From Siphonodentalium dalli (lineage: Eukaryota; Mollusca; Scaphopoda; Gadilida; Siphonodentaliidae), in the NCBI GenBank assembly GCA_032622095.1, contig CP136061.1, forward strand, positions 118,368,754 to 118,432,753: 64,000 bases of DNA, written 5' to 3'. The translations under genes and the position numbers were made by a program. How positions within the stretch are numbered: position 1 is the first letter of the stretch; each line of letters opens with the position of its first letter. Shown piece by piece: positions 45,995 through 57,840 of the stretch. Below the pieces are notes generated by a model, which had not been told where the DNA came from, did not search any database, and saw only the letters and a program-made list of their open reading frames with translations.

Positions 45995-47130
45995 CAATTT
46001 TTAACATTTTCTAAGCAGCCATTTTGGATTTTACTCTTTGCTTGACTAAATCCTTTGGCACACCCTACAGACCACATTCCTCATCCGATGATCACCAAAC
46101 TTCATACTGCTCGTCGGTGTGACATCTTGATGGGGAGCCATCTATCTTTTTCCGAATTTCGATGAAAAACATGGCCGCCAGCGGCCATCTTGGATTTTAC
46201 TCTTGAATGACTACATGGGAATCCTTTGGCATTATACATGACAGACCACTTCCCTCATCCGATCATCACTAAACTGCATATGCATCTTCGGAGTAACCTC
46301 TATTATTTTTTTTGGATATTCGTTTAAAAATATGGTCCCTGGAAGCCATCATGTATTTCACATTTGAATCCATCGGCACACCCTGCAGCCCGCATTTATT
46401 GGAGAATTTTCTTGTAAATTTACAGGCTTGTTTTCAGTTCTGGTTAAAATACAGACTCCACAGTTATGCTGAAGTGAGTCAGGGGTAATTGGGGGATAGC
46501 TGTTACCACTAGCAAGAGTTAGCTCTGTGTGGCTAAAAATAATTTTGCATTGAAATTATGCAGTGTGACATATGACAGACAATATTTAAGCGATATTTTT
46601 AGCAATGTGACGAATCTACCACTGTAAAAGCATTCCAACAATCGCCTGATTTGATACATCGTTGATGGAGTGATTGGGTGAGACTGACATAATTATTCTG
46701 GTTGTAATAGAAATCTCCCCATTTACCCCAGACTCACTTCAGCATAGCTGTGGAGTCTGTGTTTTAACCAGAGCACCAGAACTGGTCACCTCTAGATAGG
46801 AGCTATCGAAATTGAACGATTCCCGATGAAAAACATGGTCGCCGGCAGCCATCTTGGAGTTTACTCTTTGCATGATACAGACCACATCCCTCATCCGATC
46901 GTCACCAAACTTCATATGGAGCTTTTAGGTGACCACTAGATGGGAGTCATCAACTTTTTCCGTATATAATTAAAAGACATGGACGAAAACGGCCAGCTTG
47001 GATTTTAATCTTTGTATGACCAAATCCTTCGGCGCACCTAAGAGGTCAACTCCCTCGTCCGACCATCACCAAACCTTCATATGGATCTAAATGTAACCTC
47101 TAGATGGGAGCCATCTCGGATTTTACTATT
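45995..47130 (+). repeat. Degenerate tandem repeat with GGCCATCTTGGATTTTACTC
   Basis: About six units share CAGCCATCTTGGATTTTACT, CCTCATCCGATCATCACCAA, CTTCATATGGA and GATGGGAGCCATC. Spacing is 130-170 bp. A separate element (46430-46790) sits within it. Confidence 0.7.
46430..46790. mobile_element. Inverted-repeat element within the degenerate array
   Basis: AGACTCCACAGTTATGCTGA and AGTGAGTCAGGGGTAATTGG on the left are mirrored by CCCCAGACTCACTTCAGCAT and AGCTGTGGAGTCTGTGTTTT on the right. The outer tips CAGTTCTGGTTAAAA and TTTTAACCAGAGCACCAGAA also pair. The arms are ~65 bp and the centre ~220 bp. Confidence 0.8.
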
Positions 47131-47870
47131 TATGTTAGTATTACTGCATCATTTGACACTCCCAATAGCCAATTGTTGTCCCAGTTCCCAATCGCTTTAT
47201 GGACTGTAATAAATGGTATGATCACATTTCCAAGTTGAGCTGCAGTGTCATTGACACTTTCATTTTATTATACCACATAGACATGTCCCTGTTCTCTGCG
47301 AAACGTCTGTTGATAACGAGAATAAGGAAGTCGTTTCTGTCAAATAAAGCACGTCATCTTCAGATATTTCCGTGAATTACATCGGGGCGTCTTAAAATGA
47401 GAGAAACATTTTTTTAAATGTTGACCGGTAAATGTTTCCTGTGAGGGGAAACATTGCGAAAATGAGTAATAAAATTCAATGGGGAGAATTAGCACATGCA
47501 GTGTCTTAACTTTATGTGACCCGCATATGTGAGTAAATGGGGGTGCCCAATGGCACTTGAGTCCACGACAAGAGTGCCATGTCTTGCCCATCGGAAGCTG
47601 ACATAAGCTAATGACAGGCCGAGCACTCTGTTGTCAAGGCAGTTTCAGAATCAGTCAATTGAAATAAAATAAGCAAGAAAGCCCCACGTCCTTCCGTATA
47701 TTGGGTACATGTCATAGTTTACCATATATATTAGTACCTGAATTTTAGGTACATGCATTTATATATACGGTAAGTCATACGTTTTCCAAATTCTTACGTA
47801 ACGTAACGCATCGGGAGACATTGGATCATCGGGGGACAATCCGGAATGTTCCCCCAAATCTCAGCCACAG
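47131..47870. other. Stretch without recognisable gene or repeat
   Basis: The minus ORF at 47340-47591 has no motif. No tandem or inverted structure was noticed. Confidence 0.3.
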
Positions 47871-47876
47871 GTCCCC

Positions 47877-47942
47877 TGGTGCGACAACACTACCATGAGT
47901 ATATACCCTAATATATATACGCATGGTAGTGTTGTCGCACCA
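47877..47942. repeat. Perfect 21-bp hairpin with AT-rich loop
   Basis: TGGTGCGACAACACTACCAT plus G (47877-47897) pairs fully with 47922-47942. The 24-base loop contains the further pair GTATATA/TATATAC. Size and perfection suit a small foldback element or a transcribed hairpin. No second copy is seen in this window. Confidence 0.8.
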
Positions 47943-48110
47943 AGCAACCTTGATCCAGTCATAATTTTGTTAATATAGCTTGTCAGGGAACAGTTGTTTT
48001 TTTGCATGCCACATATTATCTATCACATAGCTTCCCTCACAACGAGGTGGACGTCTTTTCTCGTTAACTAATACGTCATTAACTTTTACTGACGGGAGCA
48101 TAGTGCGCTA

Positions 48111-49100
48111 ACATCCCGATTTGTCATCGGCGATGTGGCTCAGTGTAATACTGGAATATGCACATGCAATATGTGAGGGTTATATCCATATGCATTCGCT
48201 GTTGAATTTGAATTCAGGGCGTTAGTTGGTTGAAATCGGGTCATGTGACGTCGCTCGCTCGACCGAAAATATTACCCTATTGTGTCAAAGCAACTTGCAA
48301 CACTCCACCAGAATTTCGTTGTAAGCATCGTTAATTGAGTGTATAAATATAAAGAATTGGTTTTGATTTTGATTCATTCCATGGAGTATTAATGTAAGTT
48401 GGCTGACCAATGTTGGCTTGATTGTGAGAGCTTCATATAGCATCGGGGATCTTTGCTGCCTTTTCTGACAAAGAATTGTATACGTGGGGTTTATAAGCAC
48501 TATCCATATGTTTTTATTGTGGGCGGGTGTTAGTATTGAATTATTTCTCGAGTAGAGGTCCCCGTAGGAGTTCTTACATTGGTAGACATGACCATTCTAG
48601 ATTACGAATGTCGATTTGCGGCTTTAGGCATAGTATAAAATGCTTATTGGGTAAAATAGAAAGTCGAGGTAGAACAAAGGAGCTTGGTTTTAACCAAAGG
48701 AGATTTGTTAGATACATGTTTCGTGTTATAGAATGACAAACTCGACCAGAATCATGACTGTGGTTAAAATATATTCTGCATCAAGTAATTTCGTAAAATA
48801 TCATATATATATATAGCCTAATGTTTGCAAGGAAATTGAGCGTGTATTTTACATGCATGTGAAATGGACGCTATAACGAAACGTTTTGCCAACATAGAAT
48901 ATAAGGAAGCGAACTAAAATGTCCCGCATCTTACATGAAATTCATCTGCAAAATTCATCGACATCAGTAGATACAGAAGAGGGACACAGACACAGGCATC
49001 AATAGATACAAACCACGAGACATGTTTATACATATCCGTGGGTTGATTTACCAATACTCATGACCCCGTTCCCATAGCACTATTTTGACGAACTAGTGAC
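48111..49100. other. Stretch without recognisable gene
   Basis: CGCTCGCTCGACCGAAAATA at 48252 is a stray match to the foldback unit at 6895-9905. The ORF at 48527-48736 has no recognised motif. Confidence 0.3.
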
Positions 49101-49102
49101 GA

Positions 49103-49222
49103 TTGTTTAGTTTCGGACCGTCAGCACCTCGATTATGTATATGATATAAATATGTGTTGGCCAGGACAGTATATACAAACAAATTCAATATTTCCTGGGA
49201 CATGCACCGACTATTTGACGGC
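49103..49222 (+). repeat. ~120-bp repeat, inverted copy at 53746-53866
   Basis: GTTTAGTTTCGGACCGTCAG, ACCTCGATTATGTATATGAT and CATGCACCGACTATTTG are present in reverse complement at 53746-53866 with few differences. The near identity over 4.5 kb points to a recent dispersed copy. Confidence 0.75.
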
Positions 49223-49494
49223 GAAGCTCACGCCAATCAATCTCAACCAGGATTGTTTCTCGGCTCATCTCGGCTCTTCTCGGCTCATCCAAATCTGCCG
49301 TTGAACGATATGCTGCGTTCGTGTTTTCTTGGTCACCTGGCAGACATTTGGATCATCTGTATTGAACATGATGTAACAAAAGTGGGGCCTAGCTGGCATA
49401 ATCATAATCTTTATCAAGAAAAGTTGCTTATGACATTATTGTAATGTAGGTTTAGCATTAATTTTTATATATCAATTTTTTATAAATGTTTGCC

Positions 49495-49740
49495 TTAAAG
49501 ATGGATTATCTCTTTACCAGTCTTATTAAAACTAGACCTAATTTTCATTAATGAGTTGACTGTAAGGAAACCTTGGTCTAGTGACTGTCTCTTTACATAA
49601 CATATTTTGGACAGTTTCCTCGGTATGAAATAATACGTATGAGAAGTTGGAAATCCCTGCCCGGAAACGATACTATCAAATAAAATTGATTTTATTTCTA
49701 TATTATTTTTATTATAGTGTGCCAAATATAGTATCAATAA
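49495..49740 (+). mobile_element. Partial copy of the AAGATGGTCTAT family
   Basis: TTAAAGATGGATTATCTC, GGTATGAAATAATACGTATG, TGCCCGGAAACG and CAAATAAAATTGATTTTATT follow the order of 59098-59497 and 57361-57500. The left terminal repeat is single here, unlike the array at 56711. Confidence 0.6.
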
Positions 49741-49844
49741 TTGGGCCATATATTTGTTACTATATTTAGAACTTTCAGAGAGAGGCTTCCAGCGTGGTGC
49801 TCCGAACGAATGCGAGCCGCAAACTGTCTCCAATTGATTGAATA

Positions 49845-50295
49845 TATGTGACCCGCCATATCAAATCCAGTCGTAAGTCGGGATTTTTTTACCTGTGCCA
49901 ATGCATTCTCTTATATATGCGAGTCGACCATAGGTCGCCTCGCATATATAAGAGAATGCATTGGCCTAACAGTTTTTATCATTTTTTTTAAATAAATGTT
50001 TCTTACAATTTTTAGGACATAAAATAAAAAACAACCATTACCCTGCAGGAAGCCCCACACATATTATAGACGCATATAGAAGAGTTTCGTCTGCTCATGT
50101 TTGTCTGGGGCTCTGTATGGGTGAAATTATAAAATTGTTAAAGAATACAAAACAAATTGTAAAAAATTGTTAGGCCAATGAATTCTTGTATATATGCGAG
50201 GCGACCTATGGTCGACTCTCATATATAAGAGAATGCATTGGCACAGGGTAAAAAAATCCCGACTTACGACTGGATTTGATATGGCGGGTCACATA
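49845..50295 (+). mobile_element. TATGTGACCCGCC-ended MITE with two palindromes (delta, copy L)
   Basis: TATGTGACCCGCCATATCAA ... TTGATATGGCGGGTCACATA are inverted ends of about 50 bp (through GTCGTAAGTCGGGATTTTTT). Palindromes are at 49897-49965 and 50174-50242. The spacer has AGCCCCACACATATTATAGA and GTTTGTCTGGGGCTCTGTAT. TA at both borders would fit a TA target, as in Tc1/mariner elements; this is inference. Confidence 0.85.
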
Positions 50296-50299
50296 TTGT

Positions 50300-51540
50300 A
50301 ATATTAAGTGCGAATCAAGTAAATCAGATCTTGATTATAGCATATGCTTATTTTCAATAATTAAAATAACTAAAAAGCGCAAATAGCGCACAGAAATTCA
50401 TATACAGCTGTTTACAGTGAATTTCCCCCCTCAAATCTCTGTTTTAGTGTTAAAAGGGGGGTGGGTGTCAAAAATGGTTGGAAAAAACTGCCGAAAACGG
50501 AAAAAAATTTGGCGGTGGGGGTGGGTGGGTACAAAAAATGATTGAAAGGGAAAAAATGCCATACGTGCCTGAATTTTTTTCCGATCCCCCCCCCCCCCCC
50601 CCCTGTTCGTATCGGGCATTTCGGTCTGTCCAGTGTTTTCTATAGATATCAGTCACAGGTTATAGTGATCATACCTGTGTACGTTGTCTAATGTATGTAT
50701 AACACGTCACTTAAATATCGCTTGAAAGTGCAATCTGTTTAATGAGGTTAGACGCTGCTTTTGGGTACTGATAGGTGGCAAGTTTCTTTTGTATAAATAT
50801 TCGGCAATTTTCTAAATTCTACGCAAAGAATATTACGTTAGAACATCAACGTTGTTTCAGTATTATAATCAGTTTAATATATTGTTCAGATACAGTCGAG
50901 AACCCGAGGTATGTTTCATTACTCCCTATGTGTGTTTACTGCCACGCTGATCTGGTCGTGCCAATGGAGCTATGGGGATATCTCGCAGAAAAACATATTT
51001 CGGATTTCACACGATGCCAGTTATTTTAGAAATATTATTAAAATGTACTAGCTATATTGCGTAGCGGTTAGACTTTTTGTATAGTCTGTATGTATTCGAG
51101 GATGTATCTTCGCGGATGTCTCATTGTTGCAGCATGTAACTTTTATGACCGCGTTAATTGCTTTCGATATTTAGGTGTGAACAATGGCTGGGCCACTCTT
51201 GAAGATTTTATTGCGGGAACACAATGCATAATATAAAAGCTAATATTGCTGATGAAGTGTGTAAACTAAATGTCGTATTGCGAAGTATCGGGTGTGTATT
51301 TAATCCGATTAGTTGATTTTTGGTCCGCATATAGAGGCTTACTGTGTGGTGAATGAGAAACCTGCAGTGATAATATTTTGCCGTAGTTGTTGTAATAACT
51401 TGATGGATTGGTTGTTTTAACGGAATTCTGAGGTGGTTCATTCATGAAACCAATATATTTTATATCATAATTTATATATACATGTATGCCTGATAATATG
51501 ATCTTGAGAGCATTACCATTTCTGACTTGAGTTTTCTTGT
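50300..51540. other. Stretch with homopolymer tracts, no supported gene
   Basis: A run of 18-19 C at about 50586-50604 and G-rich GGGGGGTGGGTG near 50455 give purine/pyrimidine asymmetry. The ORFs around 50431-50656 span the C run and are not credible. Nothing is recognised in 50700-51540. Confidence 0.45.
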
Positions 51541-51544
51541 TATA

Positions 51545-51996
51545 TATGTGACCCGCCATATCGAATCCAGTCGGAAGTCGGGATTTATTTACCATGTGCC
51601 AATGCATTCTCTTATATATGCGAGTCGACCATAGGTCGCCTCGCATATATAAGAGAATGCATTGGCCTAACATTTTTTTACAATTTTAATAATTTGTTCT
51701 TGTATTCTTTGACAATTTTATAATTTCACCCATACAGAGCCCGAGACAAACATGAGCAGACGACACTCTTCTATATGTTCTCTATATGTGTGGGGCTCAC
51801 TGCAGGGTAATGGATGTTTTTTTATTTTATGTCCTAAAAATTTTAAGAAACATTTATTTTAAAAACATGATAAAAACTGTTAGGCCAATGCATTCTCTTA
51901 TATATGCGAGGCGACCTATGGTCGACTCGCATATATAAGAGAATGCATTGGCACAGGGTAAAAATATCCCGACTGGATTTGATATGGCGGGTTATA
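51545..51996 (-). mobile_element. TATGTGACCCGCC-ended MITE with two palindromes (delta, copy M)
   Basis: The ends are as in copy L. Palindromes are at 51598-51666 and 51884-51952. The spacer reads ATACAGAGCCCGAGACAAAC, the complement of L and N, so this copy lies in the opposite orientation. The right end is slightly eroded (GGGTTATATA). Confidence 0.85.
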
Positions 51997-52486
51997 TATA
52001 TGCAGCCGACTTAATTGGATATACATTCGAGAAGCTTCGGTAATATGAATCGTACGTGACACGTAGTGGAGCAAACACACATGCTGTGCCTCAAATTTGC
52101 TTGTTATCGGCGACATAGCGTAATTTATGTTACACCACGCAGTGATCACGACGGAGACGACATGCCAACTTGACAAGACGTGTCGTGGAGTGTGCAATCT
52201 TGTCTGGATTCTGGCCCACAAATCCAAAATGACGTCAGAAACCGTGTCAAGACGTCTTCATTTTTCGTATTCATTAAGCTAACGAAAGAAATTGGTCTAA
52301 TTGAATTTAATTTACCTAAATCTCCACACTGTTGCTAACCGGAAGTCACGTGATAATTTCTCCAAAATCCATACCCGCGATCTAAAAAATCACTGATGGA
52401 TATAGAACAAAATATATGACGTCATTCACTTGCCTAAGGTATAAGCACCTTTGGTGTTGCTATTAGATCTAGGCGTTTGAACTGTT
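51997..52486. other. Stretch without recognisable gene
   Basis: The minus ORF 51916-52227 overlaps the MITE end and shows no domain. No repeat was noticed. Confidence 0.3.
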
Positions 52487-52726
52487 TTGTTTGTATTGAC
52501 TGTGTCACTAAATTGATGAACATCTCTCATCCAGCTGGAATTTCGTTTTTTTTTTGGTCAAATAAAAGTATGTCAAATATATCCCACAAGGACTCAATGG
52601 TGTTATTTTGTTTATATTGACTGTGTCACCAAATTGATGAACAACTCTCATCCAGCTGGAATTCCGTTTTTGTTTTTGGTCAAATAAAAGTATGTAAAAT
52701 ATATCTCACAAGGACTCAATAGTGTT
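52487..52726 (+). repeat. Two-unit tandem repeat, ~121 bp
   Basis: TTTGTTTGTATTGACTGTGT, CATCCAGCTGGAATTTCG and CACAAGGACTCAATGGTGTT recur about 121 bp later with about six differences. Confidence 0.85.
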
Positions 52727-53700
52727 ATCAGCACCAAGCATACAGTACAACAACATCTCGATTAAGATAGGAATCAGCAATAGGTGGCTTGATGATGTAT
52801 TCCTGTCCACGTCTCGGGTCAATTATTCAAGTTCTCGTCAGCAGATTCCTCATTTCATAATCACCCTGTCACTCTGTCTGACTCTGGTCAATCTGACCTC
52901 ATCCCAGATGAATTTTGGAGCCGATGTTATCATCGGGGATTGGTAATTGCGGCATCATCGCCGCGCGACTGTCGATCTTCCGCAGTTGAAGATCGTCATT
53001 ACGATGTGTCGAGCCAATTCCGCATGACAAATCCAGGTGACGTATAAGATGGCAATGACCGACTGCTAACCACTCCGTTATTTCACTGATAATAACACCA
53101 CGAGACAGTATACACAACCGTGGCGACATGTTGTTGGCCAAATGGGGTCTCCCATTTCCGACTTTGTGGCGACACGTGCAAAACAATAGGCAGAATTTCA
53201 ATTTATAATATAATGCATACAAAAAGACATAAATGACATCAGGACTCCGAACATGAATATAAAACTTGGATATCATCAATGTTACACTAGGTAAATAAAT
53301 AAAATTAAGTTTACTTGGCCAAATTACTTGACAGAAATTCCTCTACGAAATTAGGCGACATTAAAATTACGAAAAATAACTCTAGACAACAGAAGATCAA
53401 TGACCCGGTCAGGAAATCCACGCGACATATATCCGGCAAATGTAAAATTGCAACATATAGAGTCAACTGCAACACAACTTAAGAGGAGTCAGAATGTATA
53501 TAATGTATATCTGTATAGGCTACCATCTCTGATAATGTACATATATTTTGTGTATACACTCATCTGTCTGTTCTCAATATCATGTAGAATTTGATAATAG
53601 AAACTAAAGAATTTAAGCCAAAATTGTCATTGACTACTAAACATTAGTTTGCAATTTCAGATCAAAGTAGGTTGAAATAGCATTCAGTGTGAAATTTGCT
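52727..53700. other. Stretch with overlapping long ORFs but no recognised protein
   Basis: ORFs of 126 aa (minus, 52899-53279) and 74 aa (plus, 52722-52946) overlap. Neither shows a family motif. The GC content is a little higher than average here. Confidence 0.3.
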
Positions 53701-53704
53701 CTTT

Positions 53705-53747
53705 TTTCCCGATTTACGACTGTATTTGATATGGCTGGTCACAAATA
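53705..53747 (+). mobile_element. Solo delta-type MITE end (copy O)
   Basis: TTTTCCCGATTTACGACTGT and TTTGATATGGCTGGTCACA match the right end of copies L and N. No palindrome precedes it. Confidence 0.7.
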
Positions 53748-53866
53748 GTCGGTGCATGTCCCAGGAAATATTGAATTTGTTCGTATATACTATCCTGGCC
53801 AACACATATTTATATCATATACATAATCGAGGTGCTGACGGTCCGAAACTAAACAATCGTCACTAC
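53746..53866 (-). repeat. Inverted copy of 49103-49222
   Basis: GTCGGTGCATGTCCCAGGAA and CTGACGGTCCGAAACTAAAC are the complement of the earlier copy. It begins where the delta MITE end stops. Confidence 0.75.
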
Positions 53867-54765
53867 TTTTTTAACTGAAATGGCAATCGGTCGATGTTTG
53901 AAGTGCGACGATTGACGTTCTCTGATCTAAACCTCGCAATTAATAGCACCGACTAAATAAACTTTTGACAAATTTTGCACGGATTTCGTTTGGAAATATA
54001 GTATAGCTGTCTCACTATACATGATATTTCCCGCAATACGAACAGTGTTATATAATAATAGTCTACAGATGTTTGAAGTGCGACGAGTTACGTCAAGCAA
54101 CCTCGCAGTTTAATTGTATACCACGTGAGTTCCACACACGTGCAATTACATATATAATGCCAATGCATGTCCATATCTCCATGTGTTTTCGGATGAACAT
54201 ATCGTGGATGTACATACGGCGTCTGGTCACCAGACAACACACACACGTGTCTATATCATCACGATATGGAATACATCTGTTAAACCCCTCACCTTGCAGG
54301 AAACCACTTACATGCCGGCCTGCATATTATTTGATAAATTTTAACGCCGCAGAGTTGTTCCGGCGAGCGGGATACCTGCTGCCAGAGGTATAGGGACGCC
54401 TCTTGTTCCAATTATAAGGAATTACCATGGAATTACAAACATTGTAGAGGTTGTTTTCAATTCGGGGGTCGTTTTCGCGATTTGTGGCCACATTGCTGGA
54501 ATCTTTGCGAGGGACGATTAGACGAATTAGGGCAAAGTTGAGCGTTTTTTGCATAAATACAGACAATCATTGCAAGCGATTATCAGTAAAGTGCGTTTTG
54601 GGAGCATACAGTGAAAACTAATAAACTTCACATATTATACCATCTTCATTGCATACAATCTCAATACCTAATTTATTTGGGTATTGGCGACAGATGAGGT
54701 ATTAATACCGGTGCATAACAAAGTAAATTGTTGGATAATTTCGTGTTATGTGTACATGACGACAT
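53867..54765. other. Stretch without recognised gene
   Basis: GATGTTTGAAGTGCGACGA occurs at about 53893 and 54067 with similar following sequence, a weak direct repeat. The ORFs at 54073-54393 and 54327-54566 overlap on opposite strands and show no domain. Confidence 0.35.
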
Positions 54766-54767
54766 CT

Positions 54768-54905
54768 TAAGGGGGTATTGCACACTGAATCCGGCCATAA
54801 TTTATGGGCCATCTCCTATTATTCTCAACAGAATATATGCAACACATGCACGGATTAGTGCAAAATACACTCATTGCTCTATATATATGAACGATGCAGG
54901 GGTGG
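54768..54905 (+). mobile_element. Solo arm of the GTGCACTAAATCCGGCC family
   Basis: TTAAGGGGGTATTGCACACT, GAATCCGGCCATAATTTATG, ATTCTCAACAGAATATATGC and GGATTAGTGCAAAATACACT match the arms of 56299-56640. No inverted partner lies nearby. Confidence 0.65.
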
Positions 54906-56100
54906 CACCAGAAAATCCCCGACAGGGGGGCTACACTAAATCACACCATATTGCCTGTTGGTATGTGAAATTAGCGCACATAGTGTGTGTGGCGAACCAA
55001 TGAACAAAACCATATTGAATTAATTGTAGTCTCTTAGCTGGAGCCTGGAGATTTCTAATAGATCTGCAGTTGCTTATGATTGATGAACATTATCACATAT
55101 GTAAATAATAACACATATATTATGGTGGTGTCAATTGAACTTGAATTACGGCTTCGCCACACTAATTATTTGAACAATACATCAGCCATAATTAGCAGAT
55201 GAGATAACTCGAAGATTAAAATCCATGAATTGTTGTGAAAATTCCTATATTCTAGGTAGGCCACTTGTCTTCTGTGTCAGTTCTAATTTCTAATTTCATT
55301 AGTTGCAAGTGCCAGCATGGTGTTTCACTGTCGGGGATATAGCTAACATGTGGCCATACTGTAGGTACTCAATTGTTATATAGACCAATGTGGCCATTGT
55401 AACGAATGCCAGAGTAGCCAGCAATGATAAAGCACACATGTTTCAATAGATTTTCATTACCACTAAAACGCTGATGGTGTAACAATACAGGGGAATACCC
55501 CCGGATTTAATGGGAACATGTTCCATGAATATTTTGTGTGGGATATATTCCGCTGTATGTTCTCTCGCTGACACTTTCCCATACTGACAGTCTGTACATG
55601 ATTACTTCATCTTATACACACAACCGACTTACATATAGAAAATCCCCGACAAGTCCTCCCCGACGAGGGGGCTAGAGCTCCATGGTCGGCCCGGTGTGTC
55701 ACTGTCCCTCCCCCGTGACCAATACAAAACTGCTAATTAGTTTAACAAAACAATAGTTTAGTACATTCGGTCAAACTTGTGGACTGAAATGGCCATCAGT
55801 TGGAGAATTTTCCAACCTAAGAGGGAGTATGAGGTTGAAATTTCCAACACTAGGGAAGCTTCAGTTGAGGCCAGTCTAGATGCTAGGATTTGCGTTTTTC
55901 TTGTATAGTTTTCCAAATTTTCTCACACCGGGCTGAACAAACATGGACGGACACAATGTACTGGTCTCTTACCCGTAGCCGTGTGCATTTGTCTGGAGTA
56001 GGCTACTAGATGTTAGGATTTATGCAATTCTCAGGTTAAAGTATGTGAATTTTCTTATACCGGGCATATATATAGAACAACATAGTTTATGAATACATAG
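54906..56100. other. Stretch without recognised gene
   Basis: AAAATCCCCGACAGGGGGGC (54913) and AAAATCCCCGACAAGTCCTC (55640) are similar GC-rich words. No coding or element structure is recognised. Confidence 0.3.
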
Positions 56101-56111
56101 GATATTAGGCC

Positions 56112-56275
56112 TGAGGAGGGGGGTGCAAATGGAAAAACTTGTGTTTGGTCTGTGATTCTGATTCAAGGGGGGTGCAAATGGAATTATGCAAAAGTTGTGT
56201 TTGGTGTCTAATTCTGATTCAAGGGGGGGTGCAATTGGAATTTCCCAAGGTGGACACCCCCCCCCCCCCCCCCCA
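56112..56275 (+). repeat. ~62-bp tandem repeat, three units, with C18 tract
   Basis: GGGGGGTGCAAATGGAA and TGATTCTGATTCAAGGGGG repeat three times, followed by GGACACCCCCC and a run of C at 56258-56274. Confidence 0.85.
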
Positions 56276-56298
56276 ACGGAGACCCTCTAGCCACATCC

Positions 56299-56640
56299 CT
56301 GGTACTGTACACTAAGTCCGGCCATGTATGGGACCATTTTCAGTTATACTCAGCAGATAATATGCAACAAATGAACGAATTTGAGCCATGGATTAGTGCA
56401 AAGTACACTCACGTATTCAATGAACGATGCAAACAACATAATAATACTGTAAATGAGTTAAAAAATTCGAGTCATTTTCATTAGAATTACCATGTTGCTT
56501 GTTTCGTTCATAGAGCACTTGGTGTTTATTTTTGCACTAATCCATGGCTCAAATTCATTCATTTGTTGCATATATTATGTTGAGAATAATAGGAGTTAGT
56601 CTCATAAATGGCTGGATTTAGTGCATAGGATCCCTTTAAG
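56299..56640. mobile_element. 340-bp inverted-repeat element, GTGCACTAAATCCGGCC family
   Basis: CACTAAGTCCGGCCATGTAT is mirrored by CATAAATGGCTGGATTTAGT. The arms run about 110 bp with GAATTTGAGCCATGGATTAG facing CTAATCCATGGCTCAAATTC. The right border is GGGATCCCTTTAAG-like; the left tip is eroded. Confidence 0.8.
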
Positions 56641-56710
56641 ACGTCGACATCATGGACGCTCTTTATCAGAGACGTGGACCTTTTGCTCGACCAACACAAA
56701 GTCAAAATGT

Positions 56711-57410
56711 GTTAAAGATGGTCTATCTCCTTGTAAACATGTGTTATATAGTTACCAGGGTATAAAGATGGTCTATCTCTTTGTAAACATGTGTTATATA
56801 GTTACCAGGGTATAAAGATGGTCTATCTCCTTGTAAACATGTGCTATATAGTTACCAGGGTATAAAGATGGTCTATCTCCTTGTAAACATGTGCTATATA
56901 GTTACCAGGGTATAAAGATGGTCTATCTCTTTGTAAACATGTGTTATATAGTTACCAGGGTATAAAGATGGTCTATCTCTTTGCAAACATGTGTTATATA
57001 GTTACCGGGGTATAAAGATGGTCTATCTCTTTGCAAACATGTGTTATATAGTTACCAGGGTATAAAGATGGTCTATCTCTGTGTAAACATGTGTTATATA
57101 GTTACCAGGGTATAAAGATGGTCTATCTCTTTGTAAACATGTGTTATATAGTTACCATGGTATAAAGATGGTATATCTCCTTGTAAACGTGTGTTATATT
57201 GTTACCAGGGTATAAAGATGGTCTATCTCTTTGTAAACATGTGTTATATAGTTACCAGGGTATAAATATGGTCTATCTCTGTGTAAACATGTGTTATATA
57301 GTTACCAGGGTATAAAGATGGTCTATATCCTTGTAAACATGTGTTATATAGTTACCAGGGTATAAAGATGGTCTATCTCTTTGTAAACATGTGTTATATA
57401 GTTACCGGGG
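56711..57410 (+). repeat. 50-bp minisatellite, 14 units
   Basis: Units start every 50 bp from 56711 to 57361. Each reads TATAAAGATGGTCTATCTCT, TTGTAAACATGTG, then TTATATAGTTACCAGGG, with 0-4 substitutions. The unit corresponds to the terminal repeat of the element at 59098-59497 (complement of 59440-59492). As the unit is 50 bp, no frame stays constant, so it does not encode a repeat protein. Confidence 0.95.
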
Positions 57411-57560
57411 TATACAATATTAGATATGAATCGAAGACCCCTGTTCGGAAAGGCTTATATCGAATAATATTGATTTTATTTCGAATATTTTCTGGTCTAA
57501 AAACGTGTGGTTGTTTAGTTATAACGAACAATAGTGGCTACTGTTAACAGAGACCCGAAA
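57411..57560 (+). mobile_element. Body of the AAGATGGTCTAT family next to the minisatellite
   Basis: ATATGAATCGAAGACCCCTG, TTCGGAAAGGCTTATATCGA and TATTGATTTTATTTCGAA match 59155-59225. The minisatellite therefore occupies the position of this element's left terminal repeat. Confidence 0.7.
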
Positions 57561-57619
57561 TTTTATTGTGTAATTTTGTCACAAATAAACGTTAATAAGA
57601 CTCATTTCATGGTGCCAAA

Positions 57620-57840
57620 TCCGATAACGCCTCATTTAAACGGCCTTGGCTCTTTGAACCTCCGAATTATTTCTACGTAATATGGACGGAGCGATAAGCT
57701 AGGTCGATAAGTACACGAAATACCTAACCTATTGTCATGGAAATATTCCTGCTGTTTTCAATTTTCGCACAAAAGTGAGAGAGATGAATTATATAATTAA
57801 GGCGCTCTTTGTTCTACCATATCAGGGATCGACAAAGAAT
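57620..57840 (+). mobile_element. Left part of a GTTTAAATG-family element
   Basis: CTCATTTAAACGGCCTTGGC, TACGTAATATGGACGGAGC and GGTCGATAAGTACACGAAAT match the left part of 58308-58754. It ends after GGCGCTCTTTGTTCTACCAT. Confidence 0.65.

Larger units (their letters stand above)
45265..48110 (+). repeat. Dispersed direct repeat pair, ~125 bp
   Basis: 45265-45390 and 47985-48110 share CACATAGCTTCCCT, ACATATTATCTA, GCGAGGTTGATG/ACGAGGTGGACG and TAACTGTTACTGATGAGAGC-like words. They look like two old copies of one interspersed repeat; the sequence between them is annotated separately. Confidence 0.6.

Noticed and set aside
50431-50656. Gly/Pro-rich minus ORFs
   Set aside because: They span a C homopolymer run whose length is uncertain, so the frame is not reliable.
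52899-53279. 126-residue minus ORF
   Set aside because: No recognised motif in this frame or its neighbours, and a plus ORF overlaps it; unsupported as a gene.
54073-54393. 106-residue plus ORF
   Set aside because: Overlaps an equally long minus ORF and shows no domain or repeat-independent support.
56711-57410. CRISPR-like regular repeat
   Set aside because: The 50-bp units abut with no spacers, vary by substitutions, and match a transposon end; the window is eukaryotic.
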